Shown here: piece after piece, positions 1 through 11,358 of the stretch
Position numbering within the stretch: the stretch's first letter is position 1
Layout of the letters: each line of letters begins with the position of its first letter
Source: Rhineura floridana
Taxonomy: Eukaryota > Chordata > Lepidosauria > Squamata > Rhineuridae
NCBI RefSeq assembly: GCF_030035675.1
Contig: NC_084482.1
Span: 229,034,943 to 229,098,942 of the forward strand
Direction: 5' to 3'
Length of the DNA stretch: 64,000 nt
The notes under the pieces: generated by a model
The model's database searches: none
Told to the model about the DNA's origin: nothing
What the model saw: only the letters and a program-made list of their open reading frames with translations
Position numbers and translations under genes: made by a program

Positions 1-205
1 TGCTGGGATAAACAGAAGGGAGTAGAAAAAGAGGAAAGCCAAACAAGAGATGGATTGATTCCATAAAGGAAGCCACAGACCTGAACGTACAAGATCAGAA
101 CAGGGTGGTTCATGACAGATGCTCTTGGAGGTCACTGATTCATAGGGTCGCCGTAAGTCGTAATCGACTTGAAGGCACATAACAACAACAACAACCATTA
201 GAAGC
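1..205 (+). mobile_element. BovB (RTE) LINE 3' end fragment
   Basis: The plus strand encodes the end of the BovB ORF (KRGKPNKRWIDSIKEATDL-like residues, then RVVHDRC.WRSLIHRVAVSRNRLEGT) and ends in the typical tail GTCGCCGTAAGTCGTAATCG followed by ACAACAACAACA. This tail is shared by squamate BovB and Sauria-type SINEs. The fragment is 5' truncated by the window edge. Confidence 0.85.
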
Positions 206-475
206 TAAAATGATGAAACTGAGGTTATCATACTTTGGAAAGATAATGAGAAGACAGGATTCACTCGGAAAGATAATAATGCTGGGAAAAACAGAAGGGC
301 ATAGAAAAAGAGGAAGTCCAAACAAGATTGGACTGATTGGGTTGATTCCAGACCTGAACTTACAAGATCTGAACAGCGTGGTTCATGACAGATGCTGCTG
401 GAGGTCGCTGATTCATACAGTCACCATAGGGTTAGGATTAGCAATAGTAGTGGTGACAATAATGACAATGAGTTT
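206..475 (+). mobile_element. Second BovB 3' end fragment
   Basis: A second copy of the BovB C-terminus (LRLSYFGKIMRRQDSLGKIIMLGKTEGHRKRG, broken afterwards) follows directly on the tail of the first. This gives two BovB 3' ends head to tail. It is more decayed than the first and lacks a clean tail. Confidence 0.75.
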
Positions 476-523
476 TTGAGCACCTCAAATAATAATATTT
501 GCTTATTCTCCTGCCCTGGGCTC

Positions 524-1085
524 TGTTGGCGAAATTATTGTTTCAGGTTTTAATGAGCTCTCCAAAATGGCTGGGCCTCAGCTTTGTTATGCTTAAATAT
601 GCTTGTTGCTGAAACATGGTGTTTAAGATTGTGAAAGGAAATAGAGCAAAAGTTATAATCATGTGCCAAATGCTTGCTGACAAGGCCACATAGTATCCGG
701 GGAGGAATAAAGGAAATAAGGAGGGGGGAGTTTAGAGGATTCTGAGAAAAATTATCTTGACATTTATATCTTGTAGGAATTGTAGTACATGTCTATGCTA
801 AGTAAAGAATATCTATGCCAAGTTAGTGTATTGAATGACATGTGCTGATATATAACCATGTGACAATTGTGTAATCTATGTAACCTTGAAAACAGCATAT
901 GAGACTGATGTGTGGAGCATGAAGGGGGGCTTACACTGAGATGTTACCTCTGAAGTAACCTCCCAGGCAATTGCTTGCAATAAAGCTTTTCTAATCAAAA
1001 GTATCAACTCGTTGTCTTGAGAGCTTGTTTAAGGGCTTCCCAGCCTTGAACAAGGCAGGAGTAGCCCAGCTGGGCTCCTGCAACA
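524..1085 (+). mobile_element. Solo retroviral LTR (562 bp), left arm
   Basis: It begins TGTTGGCG and ends TGCAACA, giving inverted TGTTG/CAACA ends, and is flanked by a 4-bp target duplication GCTC (520-523 and 1086-1089). It has a TATA-like GATATATAACC near 848 and an AATAAA poly(A) signal near 981, the expected U3-R-U5 order. The 4-bp duplication fits gammaretrovirus-like endogenous retroviruses. No internal region remains. The same LTR with the same duplication is in the right arm, so it predates the inverted duplication. Confidence 0.8.
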
Positions 1086-1389
1086 GCTCCTGTTTGGAGG
1101 AAGGGGAGGATATGAATTTAATTAATCATAAACAAGGAAATGTGATGGTGGCTGTTTCACTGTTTTATAGTTATGTGGACTTAGGGATAATGGATTTTTT
1201 TAAAGGCTTAATTAGGTCTTTAAGGTTATTTTATTGCAGAAATGATACAGCGTTTAAACGGTTTTATGAGGCATTCTTTGCCTGGAAACTGGCAGTAAGT
1301 CCTATTGAGTTCAACGACACTTACTCCCGGGTCGGCAGTAAGTCCTACTGAGTTCAATGAGACTTACTCCCGGGTAATTTATGTGAGGG

Positions 1390-1800
1390 TTTTTTTGTTT
1401 TTAAAGAGAACCGCCGCCTGACAGGACTGGAGGCAGAAAGGGACTGCGCTTCCCAGCATGCCTTGCGGAGGGAGGGCTCGTCAGGCGGGGAGGGGGCGTG
1501 ACTGTTCCTTAGGTGGGCGTGGAAATCCCCCCCTCTCAATCGAGTTCTATTATATGATAGGCATAAGAGGCGCGGGAGGACTACACTACCCATCATGCCT
1601 CACGAGGTGAGCTACATCCGGCGTCCGTTCGTCAGGAGGCGTCTCCATTGTGAGGAGTACGTTACCCAGCATGCGCAGGAGGAAGGGAAGCAGAGCCGCC
1701 GACTGGCATGCTGAGGCACGCTGGGAAATGCAGTCCCTGCCGCCTGAGGGGAACTATTGCGAGGCGGTGCAGTTGATTTCCCACACCCCATACGAGTGGT
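1390..1800. promoter_or_regulatory. GC-rich promoter-like block with ZNF143/Staf-like sites
   Basis: Four matches to the ACTACAnTTCCCAGCATGC family occur in 300 bp: 1442-1462 (forward, TTCCCAGCATGCC core), 1580-1600 (ACTACACTACCCATCATGC), 1658-1678 (ACGTTACCCAGCATGC) and 1716-1737 (reverse, GCACGCTGGGAAATGCAGTC). Such sites bind ZNF143/Staf with THAP11 in vertebrate promoters, including those of ZNF genes. The block is GC rich with many remaining CpGs. It could drive the SCAN-KRAB-ZNF remnant downstream, but no first exon was identified here. Confidence 0.55.
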
Positions 1801-1867
1801 TAATCTGAGAGGGCTGTTCTGCACCCTGCCATTATTCCTCATTCAGAAATTCATAAAACTATACCGC

Positions 1868-1981
1868 GAGGTTGGAAAAGTTACTTTTTTGAACTACAAC
1901 TCCCATCAGCCCAATCCAGTGGCCATGCTGGCTGGGGCTGATGGGAGTTGTAGTTCAAAAAAGTAACTTTTCCAAGCTCTG
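1868..1981. mobile_element. Fold-back MITE (114 bp)
   Basis: This is a near-perfect hairpin. The left half has GGAAAAGTTACTTTTTTGAA then CTACAACTCCCATCAGCCC; the right half is its reverse complement, around a short loop near TGGCCATGCTGG. It is flanked by CCGC (1864-1867 and 1982-1985). The right arm of the inverted duplication has the uninterrupted site ACTATACCGCTCTCTC, so the insertion is younger than that duplication. The superfamily is not certain. Confidence 0.75.
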
Positions 1982-2059
1982 CCGCTCTCTCACAAAATAA
2001 TCAAATTAAAAACAAGCAAACATTAAAAACCATCAGAGAAAGTGCTAATGAGCACTTAA

Positions 2060-2241
2060 TAAGCTGTGGCCATTTTTGGACCAGGATAGCCTGACCACTG
2101 TTGTCCACACACTGGTAACCTCCAGGAGCTCACTGGGTGACCTTGGGCCAGTCACTGCCTCTCAGCCTCAGAGGAAGGCAATGGAAAATCACTTCATTGG
2201 GTCGTCATAAGTGGGATTCGACTTCAAGGCAGTACACATGA
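2060..2241 (+). mobile_element. Squamate SINE with core and BovB-type tail
   Basis: It contains the core-like CACTGGGTGACCTTGGGCCA, then CTCAGCCTCAGAGGAAGGCA, and ends with the BovB/Sauria-type tail GTCGTCATAAGTGGGATTCG followed by a CAAGGCAGTACA end. No promoter boxes were identified with confidence. It abuts the BovB fragment that follows. Confidence 0.6.
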
Positions 2242-2695
2242 ATCAGTGACCTCCAAGAGCATCTGCCGTGAACCACCCTGTTCAGATCTTGTAAGTTCAG
2301 ATCTGTGGCTTCCTTTATGGAATCAATCCATCTCTTGTTTGGCCTTCCTCTTTTTCTACTCCCTTCTGTTTGTTATTATCTTTTCTAGTGAATCCTGTCT
2401 TCTCATGATGTGTCCAAAGTATGATAACCTGTTCCATCATTTTAGCCAACTTTCACATCCATGCATAGAGATCGGGAATACCATGGACTTTGGTGTTCAG
2501 TGAAACATCTTTGTATTTGAGGACCTTTCCTAGTTCTCTCACAGCTGCCCTCCCCAGTCCTAGCCTTCTTCTGATTTCTTGACTATTGTTTCTATTTTGG
2601 TTAATGACTGTCCCAAGGTATTGATAATCCTTGACAAGTTCAATGTCCTCATTGTCAGCTATAAATTTACAGAAATCTTCTGTTGTCATTACTTT
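2242..2695 (-). mobile_element. BovB LINE fragment, 3' portion
   Basis: The minus strand encodes pieces of the BovB C-terminal region (KDYQYLGTVINQNRNNSQEI, RRRLGLGRAAVRELGKVLKY and the terminal WRSLIH block), with frame breaks. Its continuation towards the RT core lies at 9974-10070, on the far side of a 7.3-kb insertion. Confidence 0.85.
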
Positions 2696-2872
2696 CAGGG
2701 CTATAGAGTCGGTACGCCAAACCTTCGACTCCGACTCCTCTATTTTTCTACTGTCCAACTCTGACTCCACCCAAAATTGCTTCCAACTCCACAGCCCTGG
2801 AAAGGGATGTAAATGTCTTCTTAAATTGGAAGCTCTCATAGGAGCATTTTTATCGCTGCCTGAATATGCGCT

Positions 2873-3391
2873 TGTACCTCTTTCTTGGGTCCTATGGGGC
2901 TCGTTCAAACGAATACTGCAAACATAATTACAATGTTTGTTTTATATATATATATATATTTAAACAATAACTGAAGGGAACATAACACCATGTATGCCAA
3001 CAGAATATATCATATATCTTCTTAACATAATAATTCCCAAAGTCCAATGCATTCAGCAAGACATAATTGAAGAAGTTGCTTGCAGAAAGTCCAGTAGAGA
3101 AAATTCGGAAATTTCCAATTGCAAACTTCAAAGCCCTAAATAAAATATAATTTAAATTCAAATACATAAAGCCACAAAAGAATTAATTTACTCTTCCCTC
3201 CCCTTTTCACACATAATTGTAAAAGCCCATTACCTAATTCAAGGTGACAAGGGCCTAGTCCTTACTCCCTGGCATTAACAGCTCCTTTTCTCTTCAGCTT
3301 CCTCACGGTTTGTACTCAACTCCTTAATACAATCCTTCCATAAGGTTTCTCCACCCACTGGACCAAACCAATATAACCCATAGGGGTTACA
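2873..3391 (-). repeat. Gypsy 3' LTR
   Basis: About 519 bp, with TG...CA ends (plus-strand TGTACCTC...GGGGTTACA). It is nearly identical to 9183-9699 apart from a short TA microsatellite and scattered substitutions. A purine tract (read on the minus strand AGTGGGGGAGAA) abuts it on the internal side, as expected for plus-strand priming. Confidence 0.9.
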
Positions 3392-6300
3392 TTCTCCCCC
3401 ACTAAAACTCTGTCAACCCGACAGTTACTCAATTATAGCGCAACTAGAGCTAACTTTATATTATATATTTACATGATTATATCAATGCAATTAATATATT
3501 GCAACGTGTAACCACGGGTTGGAAACTCATGATACTTGGTATTGCTGAGAAACTCAAAACATAATCATTAAACTTTGCCGGCTTGGTCTTAATTCTTTGA
3601 GACCTCCGGTATATCTTATTGTTTTCTTCTAAATTTGCTGAAGAAGCTACAGTACTGAGAGAATCAATTTCGGCAATTCCCTGCGGCTCAAACACCCTGC
3701 TTTGTGTCCCTTCATTATGAGAGCTTGAAAATATGTCTACATCCGTGAATAGAGAGATCGGATTGAACTCCGTTGCTAAAGGGTTAAGTTCTGATGAGCA
3801 CTCCAGTGAAATTTCACCATCATCTTCTAATTGAATCCTTGCATCCTTAAACTTCTGCCTGGTCCAATTACTAATAGGATCATCTGGATTCCTCACAACA
3901 TAATTTTCTTCAATTGAAGAGATAAACCCACAGGGTCTTAACATATCTCGGTGCAGAGTTCGAATGGGGCCTTCACCACCTTCTGCTTGAACTCTATATA
4001 CCGGAAGATTTTCATCAATCTGATCCAAAACTGTATGTACAACATGTTCCCATCTGTCAGCCAATTTCTGGGTTCCTCGAGGACTCAAATTACGTACTAG
4101 GACTCTATCTCCTGGTTCAGTGTTGGACCTCACAACTTTGCCATTCCATCTCCTCTTATTGGCTTGCTGATGCTTTTCACTTTCCTTGGTAGCCAAGTCA
4201 TACGCATAACGTAGACTGAGTTTCAATTCTTTCACATAGTCCTGATGACATACTTCACTATGTCCCCTAGATTTTATCCGAAAACATAAATCAATAGGCA
4301 ACAATGGTTGTCTTCCAAACATTAAAAAATAAGGAGATTCTCCTGTAGTATCATTCCTCGTGCAGTTGTAAGCATGCACCAATGGTTTTACATACTTTCT
4401 CCAGTTAGTTTTCTTACTTGCTTCCAATGTTCCCAACATGTCTAAGAGAGTACGATTAAATCTCTCTACAGGATTCCCTCTAGGGTGGTATGGTGTGGTA
4501 TGTGACTTAGTCCCAGCCAATTTACTCAACTCTACAACTAATTCTGACTCAAAACTTGCCCCCTGATCACTATGAATTCTTCTAGGGAATCTGTAGTGAC
4601 TAATAAAACTTTCCCACAAGGTGTTTGCTATGGTTCTTGCTGTCTGGTCTCTAGTGGGATAAGCTTGAGCATATTTTGTAAAATGATCAGTGACGACTAA
4701 AATGGTTTTAATACCTGTTGCATCAGGTTCCAGAGTCAGAAAATCTATACAAACCAATTCCAAGGGAGCATACACTTTAATATTGACTAATTCAGCTGCT
4801 CTCTCCACCTTAGCCTTCCTTCGTACACAACGTTCGCAATTACGGCACTTCTGCTCTACTGCTTGTGTCATTCTAGGCCAAAAGAATCTATCCCGTGCTA
4901 ATTCCAAAGTCCTTTCCACTCCAAAGTGGCCCATCTCATCATGGATTCCTTCTAAAGCTCTCTTCCTATGGGTATAAGGGATCACCAATTGCTCCACTTC
5001 CTCTCCCCTCCGTTGTACTTTCCGATAAAGAATGCCATCTGATAAGAAAAGTCTATGCCACTCTCTTAGATAAAGTCTAGTCTCGTATTCTTCATATTTC
5101 TCCTCATCTATGGTAGGTTTATGATTTTGTTCCAAATATTTTATTACTTTGTTCATATACTTATGTTTCTTCTGCAGCCGTTTCCAATCTGGGGGATTAG
5201 TACCCTGTTCATAAAATAGATCATCTCTGCATCCTTGATTTTCATATTCTTCTCGAATACTATCCTCTGAGGAAGGTAATGTTTCAATAAGATTGCTGTT
5301 TCTTCTCGACTCTTTGGATGCAGACTGGTCACAAGAGAGTGCCTGAACTTGAATGACTGCTTTGCACATGGCCGCATCCCATGATTTCCAGATTTTAGGA
5401 TCCTCTTGGCTTCTAGACAACATCTTGGCGATCCGCTCTGTTTGTCTGATTCCTTCCTCATCTTCCATAGGAACATGTTCTTGTTTCCGGGAGAGAAAGT
5501 CAGCATCTATATTATTCCGTCCAGATCTGTAGACAATTTCAAACTTATATAAGGACAGGGTTGACACCCATCTCTGGCCTGCAGCATCTAGTTTGGCTGA
5601 AGTTAACACATATGTCAAGGGGTTATTGTCTGTCATTACTTTAAACTTAGCCCCATAAAGAAAATCATGAATTTTTTCACAAATAGCCCATTTCAAAGCC
5701 AGGAACTCTAACTTGTGCACTGGGTAATTGCATTCACTACGACTCAATCCTCTACTGGCATAAGCAATGACACGAAGATTGCCATTCTGGATCTGGTATA
5801 ATGCTGCTCCTAATCCAGTAGTACTGGCATCTGTATCCAATATATATGGAAGTCTCCAATCAGTAAACCCCAAAACTGGTGCGGTAGTCAATTTTTGTTT
5901 CAAGGTTTCGAAGGCCTTCTGGCAACTAGTATCCCATCTATGTTTGAGAGATTGGTTCCTGGAACTTCTATTACTTTTAGGATTCCCCGCTAAGAGAGAA
6001 TTTAATGGCTTAGCTAAAATTGAGTATCTCTGTACAAATCTTCTATACTAGCCAGCAAATCCTAAGAATCTCCGAAGCTCCCTAAGAGTATTGGGCACTG
6101 GCCAAGTGGTAATGGCATCAGTTTTCTCTTTATGCGGCTCTATCCCTGCTGCAGATATTACATGGCCCAGATACTTCACCGACGTTTGAAATAACTTACA
6201 TTTGGCAGGGGCTAATTTCAGTCCATAATTATGAAGTCTCTTCAATACCTTTAGAAGCCTTTCCTCATGTTCTTCTTGGGTGGCTGAGAAAATGATCAAA

Positions 6301-9182
6301 TCATCCAAAAACGCAACTACTTCAGTTAAATTTAAGCCATGCATAACATTCTCCATCATTCGTTGAAAAGTTGCTGGAGCATTTGTCAGGCCTTGGGGCA
6401 TCATTTTAAATTGCCAATTACCAAATGGAGTGGTAAAAGCTGTCTTTTGACGATCTGCCGGTTCTACAGGAACTTGATAATATCCGCTCTTCAGGTCCAA
6501 GACAGAGAACCACTTAGATCCTGCAAGCAATGCAAATGTCTCCTCTATTCTAGGTAGGGGGTAGGCATCTTTCTTTGTTAAGTTATTCAATTTTCTATAA
6601 TCTACCACCATCCTAAGCGCTCCAGATTTTTTTCTTACCAATACCACTGGGGATGCATACGGGCTGCTGGTTTCTTCAATGACCCCCAACATAACTAATT
6701 CCTGCAGATGTCTTCTTAAGTCCTCAAAATCAGCAGGTGAAACACACCTGGTTCTTTCTCTAAAGGGCACATCTCTTGTTAATTCAATTCTATGTGTCAC
6801 ACCCGAGACCTTGCCCAGGTCTAAATCATGTGCTGCAAAAACTCCTGGGGCTTCACTCGCTATAATTTGTGAAATTCTATTCTGCTCAGACTCACTCAAT
6901 GTTGAAGCTTCAAAGTTAAGAGGTGAGGATTGTTCTCCTTTATTATTATTTGCTGTGACAGAATTCTGCATACATAGGGCCTTTGCCCATTCCACCTCAC
7001 AAGCCTTAGCCACTATTGTGTGAGGGTTCAACACAATATCCCTTGCTGTTAAATTTTTAATATGCACTCCTATTCTCATATTAGTAGCAGTGAGCTTCAC
7101 GATCTGTGGAAGAACAGCTAACCCTCCTGGCCCTGCTACTACTTCTGGGTCTTCCAGAAGGACTGTGGATTCTGGGCCTCGTCCTGGCACCTGTAACATA
7201 CCTGACACTGTACACGATCCACCAGCTAGGATTTTAACAGGTTTCCTTCGTTGTAATCGTATCTCACTCCCATCTTCTTCTCCCAACTTCTGGCTTCTTG
7301 AAAAATGCCTATAAGCCATCCTCCACTGATATGGCAAGTCTATCTGGTTTAGAGGGCTGGAAGACTGGATTAAAATGAACTTCTGTTACACGTTTCAGTA
7401 CATTCGTTCCAATAATAGCTGACACCTTTTGGTTCATGCGCTGATCAAGACATACAAGGGCTAGAATCTCATACCCATCCTCCCTGTCCTTATCATCATG
7501 TGGAATCTGCAATGCTAGCATTACAAATCCTATATAAGGCACTAGCTGACCTCCAGCTCCTTCTATTGCTAGTATATCACCAATGGGATGCAACTCTCTA
7601 TGAGACAGGTGATCTTTGTAAAATGTCTCACATACGCAGGTTACTTGGGACCCAGTATCTATTAAACAACTACATTTTGCCCCATCCAGATATACATAAT
7701 CATTACATTCTGGTCCTATCAATTCCTGCAATATTTCCCTTTCACATTCAGTTAATCCTTCCTTTTTATAGGCGCACTGATTGGCAACATTGCTCTGAGT
7801 AATTTCCTTTGCAGCTGTCTGCTTCTGGTTCCTTGTGTTGTTTGTTAAATTCTGATGAACTAGAGTTGAGTTAGGTTCATTAATACAGTCTCTCTTAAAA
7901 TGTCCTTTTAATCCGCAATTGAAACACCATAATTCCCTGTTAGGCCTTCTAGCTGGTTCAGATCTTCTTTTTTCACTATAGGTTTGAGGAAAGACTGACC
8001 TTGAATTCCTGAGATCTCTCTGCTGAGCAGACAATTTGAGCGTAGCCATTTCTCTCTCAGCTTCTAAATATTTAGTTTTCCAATCTACTTCCCTCTCAAT
8101 TTGCCCTGCCTCTTTAGGCCTTCCCCTTTCATGCAATTCTTGTTTAAGTTTTCTCTCTTGTTTATCAAGGATTTCCCGTTTTAAAGATCTTACTGCATAG
8201 AGGAGTTCTACATAAGGCACTCCTCTTGGCTTGCTGCCAGAGCCTATTCCTTTGATTTTGAGGGTAGTTAGCAAAGCCTCATGCCAACAACCTCTAAAGA
8301 ACTGTTCCTGTACATACAGATTAAACTCCTCTTCTGTTATCCCCTTTTCTTCAAGAATTTCCATAGCCAAAGCATGCAATCGATTTAAGTATCCTGAAGG
8401 AGATTCTTTAACGTGTTGGTAAGTCTCATAAAACTTTGCTCTTAGCTGGGAAACTGAAACTATATTACCAAACGCTGTTTCCAATATTGCAAAACATTCT
8501 CCTGCTGTAGCTTTCCTTCCTGCTCCTAAAGCTACATGCAATGCAGGTGGGAGCAAACTCTCTATGATTTTTCTTCTTTTTATGTTTCCAGAGATTTTGC
8601 CATCTTCCAGTAGTTCCCTGGCTTGCACTCTCCAAACAGCATAATCTATTTCCCCAGCTGGTTTGGGTATGAGTCCTGAAAACATTTTAAGTTTCACTCT
8701 AAGATCTGCTACTGCAGCCCCAGTTTCACCCTCTCTTTGCAAAACTCTAGCTAACAGTTGCTGTTGCAATGCAGGGGAAAGATTTATTGCAGGAGTAGAG
8801 GTTGCTATTAGAGTGCTTCTTTCATAATTATCACATGCTTCCTCACCCAAAAATGCTGTGACTTCTGCATCTACAGGAATTACCTCCCATTTCCCATGCA
8901 GTCTTTTATTCCAGCACTCCCTCCCTATCCTACAAACAGCACTAGGAGTCTGGAACTCACACAGCAACATTTCTTTACCCCTTCCTTGTATTTCTTGCAT
9001 TTTAGTGACAATACCATATTTTTGTACAGCATTCTGAACCTCACCCTTCTCATCCCCATGGTCTACATTAGTCAGCAATACAGTTCTGTGCAGATCAAAA
9101 CCCAACTTTCTGCACACCTCCATTACAGCAATTTTATGTTTGCAATTTCACTTCGAGCCCCACGTTGGTTGGGCACCACTTT

Positions 9183-9699
9183 TGTACCTCTTTCTTGGGT
9201 CCTATGGGGCTCGTTCAAACGAATACTGCTAACACAATTACAATGTTTGTTTTATATATATATATATTTAAACAATAATTGAAGGGAACATAACACCATG
9301 TATGCCAACAGAATATATCATATATCTTCTTAACATAATAATTCCCAAAGTCCAATGCATTCAGCCAGACATAATTGAAGAAGTTGCTTGCAGAAAGTCC
9401 AGTAGAGAAAATTTGGAAATTTCCAATTGCAAACTTCAAAGCCCTAAATAAAATATAATTTAAATTCAAATACATAAAGCCACAAAAGAATTAATTTACT
9501 CTTCCCTCCCCTTTTCACACATAATTGTAAAACCTCATTACCTAATTCAAGGGGACGAGGGCCTAGTCCTTACTCCCTGGCATTAACAGCTCCTTTTCTC
9601 TTCAGCTTCCTCACGGTTTGTACTCAACTCCTTAATACAATCCTTCCATAAGGTTTCTCCACCCACTGGACCAAACCAATATAACCCATAGGGGTTACA
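9183..9699 (-). repeat. Gypsy 5' LTR
   Basis: About 517 bp, with the same TG...CA ends as its partner. On the minus strand the internal sequence starts within a few bases with TGGTGCCCAACC followed by ACGTGGGGCTCGAA. This resembles the complement of the 3' end of tRNA-Lys(CUU), a common Gypsy primer. Confidence 0.9.
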
Positions 9700-9973
9700 C
9701 ACTGATCTTGGCATCATAGCATTTGTCTTCATCTGGGTCCTGTGTCATACACTGACACACAAAATGTTTTCCATCTTGAGTAATGGTGAAATCTCAACTA
9801 CAGGTGACTTCATGGGAAGCTTCTTTGACATTTTGAATTGATATTTTTAAAAATTTGTCAATCAAAATTTATTTTGAAGCCGGAGTCGGAGTCGGTACAT
9901 TTCTACCGACTCCGACTCCACCCAAAATTGCTTCCGACTCCATGACTCCAACTCCACAGCCCTGCTTACTTTA

Positions 9974-10080
9974 GTCTTCTTGACATTCAGCTGTAGTCCT
10001 GCTTTTGTGCTTTCCTCTTTAACTTTCATCAGCATTTGTTTCAAATCATTATTGGTTTCTGCTAGAAACCATAGTTTACT
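9974..10080 (-). mobile_element. BovB fragment continuing across the insertion
   Basis: The minus strand encodes LLMKVKEESTKAGLQLNVKK-like residues of BovB (MKQMLMKVKEESTKAGLQLN), directly continuous with the fragment that ends at 2695 once the inserted elements are ignored. Confidence 0.85.
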
Positions 10081-10084
10081 ATTT

Positions 10085-10216
10085 TGTGAATAAATCTATT
10101 CTCCCTGCTATGCCACCAGCTCCCATTGAGGCATCTGGTTGGCCGCTCTGAGAACAGGATGCTGGACTCGATGGGCCACTGGCCTGATCCAGCAGGCTCT
10201 TCTTATGTTCTTATGA
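10085..10216 (+). mobile_element. CR1 3' tail fragment
   Basis: It matches the 3' UTR of the CR1 at 44.8 kb: GAACAGGATGCTGGACT, GATGGGCCACTGGCCTGATC, CAGGCTCTTCTTATGTTCTTATG. It is a 5'-truncated insertion of about 130 bp. Confidence 0.85.
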
Positions 10217-10239
10217 GATGCAGCTTGTGTTTAATCCTT

Positions 10240-10450
10240 GTGGGAAAGGGCCACAGCTCAGTGGCAGAGCATCTGTTTTGCATGTCCCAGGGTAAGTTCC
10301 CAGGTCCCAGGGTAAGTTCCCAGCATCTCCAGCTGTAACTGAGCTGGGAGAGAAGACCCTTCTCTGCCTCAAACATTGCAGAACTGCTACCAGGGAGGGT
10401 GGGAGGGAGGGATAAACTGGCCAAGCACAAGGCAAAGTCCTGTGGCTTTT
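10240..10450 (+). mobile_element. tRNA-derived SINE (decayed)
   Basis: It carries GGGCCACAGCTCAGTGGCAG, AGCATCTGTTTTGCATG, then CCCAGCATCTCCAGCTG, the pattern of a reptile tRNA-related SINE head (A-box region GCTCAGTGG). A 19-bp tandem duplication (TCCCAGGGTAAGTTCCCAG, about 10285-10323) occupies the place where the B box would lie. Confidence 0.5.
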
Positions 10451-10924
10451 CCAAATGTATAGCCAGAGAGAAAGAGAGACAGACCAGCCCCCATTCTATC
10501 AAGAGAAGTGAACTGAGTGTAGAGGAGGAGAAGGCGTGAAACCTTTTCTTGTTGGTAAACTGTGTGAATTACATTTGTGGGCTCAGTAACACACTGACTT
10601 CACTGGACTTTGTGAGTGTCCACAGGCCAGGACATGAGTTGTTGAGTTATTCTGAACTCTTTCTCTGGGTGGATTTTTTTTCTTTTTAAATGAAAAGTGG
10701 AGGGTGTTTCTCCGCAGCAAGGGTGGGGTGTCAATGTTTCTCTGATTCTTGGGGTTTGCTTCCTTTCCCCCAGGGAGAAGTGTAGATTGATCACTGGATG
10801 CATCCAATTGTGCCTCTTCAAGTGTCCACTGCTTGGACACTACAGTAAGAGTCTTCACGCAATTCTGCTCCTATGAATAAAAGGTGGCTTCCTAGGAAGA
10901 AGATCCTTTGACCCTGTTGGGAGC

Positions 10925-11358
10925 TGCAATTGAACCGAGATAAAATGGATGTGCCTTGCCTCACAGGGTATGGAGCAGGAAGAAGCCCTTGTGCCAACCA
11001 GTTGGGGAACTGTGGGGAATTCTGGGAAGGAACTGTGCAGAAGATCCTAAGTTTGGACAGCCACAGGTCAGATGAGCTGTGCCTACACTTTAGGCATTTC
11101 CACTACCCAGAGGCTGCAGAGCCCAGAGAGGTGTGCAGCCAACTCCATGCCCCTTGCTGTCACTGGCTGAACCCAGAAAGGCACATGAAGACTCAGATGC
11201 TGGACCTAGTAGTTCTGGAGCAGTTCTTGGCCATCCTTCCCCCGGAAATGGAGAGCTGGGTCAGACAGTGTGGACCAGAGACCAGTTCCCAAGCAGTAGC
11301 CCTGGCTGAAGGTTTCCTCCTGAGCCAGGCAAAGCAGAAGAAGCAAGGCAATGAGCAG
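10925..11358 (+). pseudogene. SCAN-domain exon
   Basis: The conserved SCAN core is plain: [20 protein letters not shown], then a [20 protein letters not shown] block, [20 protein letters not shown], and [19 protein letters not shown]. It is preceded by [15 protein letters not shown], as in squamate SCAN proteins. The donor is CAG|GTGACA at 11358/11359. The frame runs open to 11466, but that extra tail (VTEYFIPVK...) is likely intron. The usual N-terminal residues before the SCAN domain are short. Odd residues (CCHWLN instead of CxxWLxP) suggest relaxed constraint. Confidence 0.8.

Larger units (their letters stand above)
1..2053 (+). repeat. Left arm of a large inverted duplication
   Basis: Read in reverse complement, this stretch recurs at 16053-17979, in the same order: two BovB tails, a solo LTR, a block with GAACTCAATAGGACTTACT-type motifs, and a GC-rich promoter-like block. 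The inner edge is sharp: both arms agree up to ...GCTAATGAGC and then diverge. The outer edge lies off the window on this side. The arm is longer than its partner mainly because of a private 114-bp fold-back insertion. CpG sites are more decayed here than in the right arm. Confidence 0.9.
2873..9699 (-). mobile_element. Ty3/Gypsy LTR retrotransposon, nearly whole
   Basis: This is a fossil or near-fossil LTR retrotransposon on the minus strand. Order of parts: 5' LTR (9183-9699); a primer-binding region resembling a tRNA-Lys complement just inside it; a gag-like region (about 9.1-7.3 kb) with a CCHC knuckle (CFNCGLKGHFKRDC, near 7.9 kb) and an aspartic protease DTGS (near 7.65 kb); pol (about 7.3-3.5 kb) with reverse transcriptase (FLDD, near 6.3 kb), RNase H, and integrase with an HHCC zinc-binding region and catalytic core; a purine tract; and the 3' LTR (2873-3391). 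There is no env. Coding capacity is largely open, with very few breaks. The LTRs differ by about 2% by eye, so the insertion is young. It sits inside the hAT-like element with no clean target duplication. Confidence 0.9.
2696..9965. mobile_element. hAT-like non-autonomous DNA transposon, split by a Gypsy element
   Basis: The left end CAGGGCTATAGAGTCGG and the right end ...CTCCACAGCCCTG are inverted repeats. They are flanked by an 8-bp target duplication ATTACTTT (2688-2695) and CTTACTTT (9966-9973, one mismatch), placed exactly where other BovB copies here read CATTACTTTAGTC. Both features fit hAT. The interior has repeated CCGACTCCGACTCC motifs and no transposase. Without the Gypsy element it is about 440 bp. 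A second internal inverted end near 2799 makes the left part look like a mini-element by itself. Confidence 0.75.
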
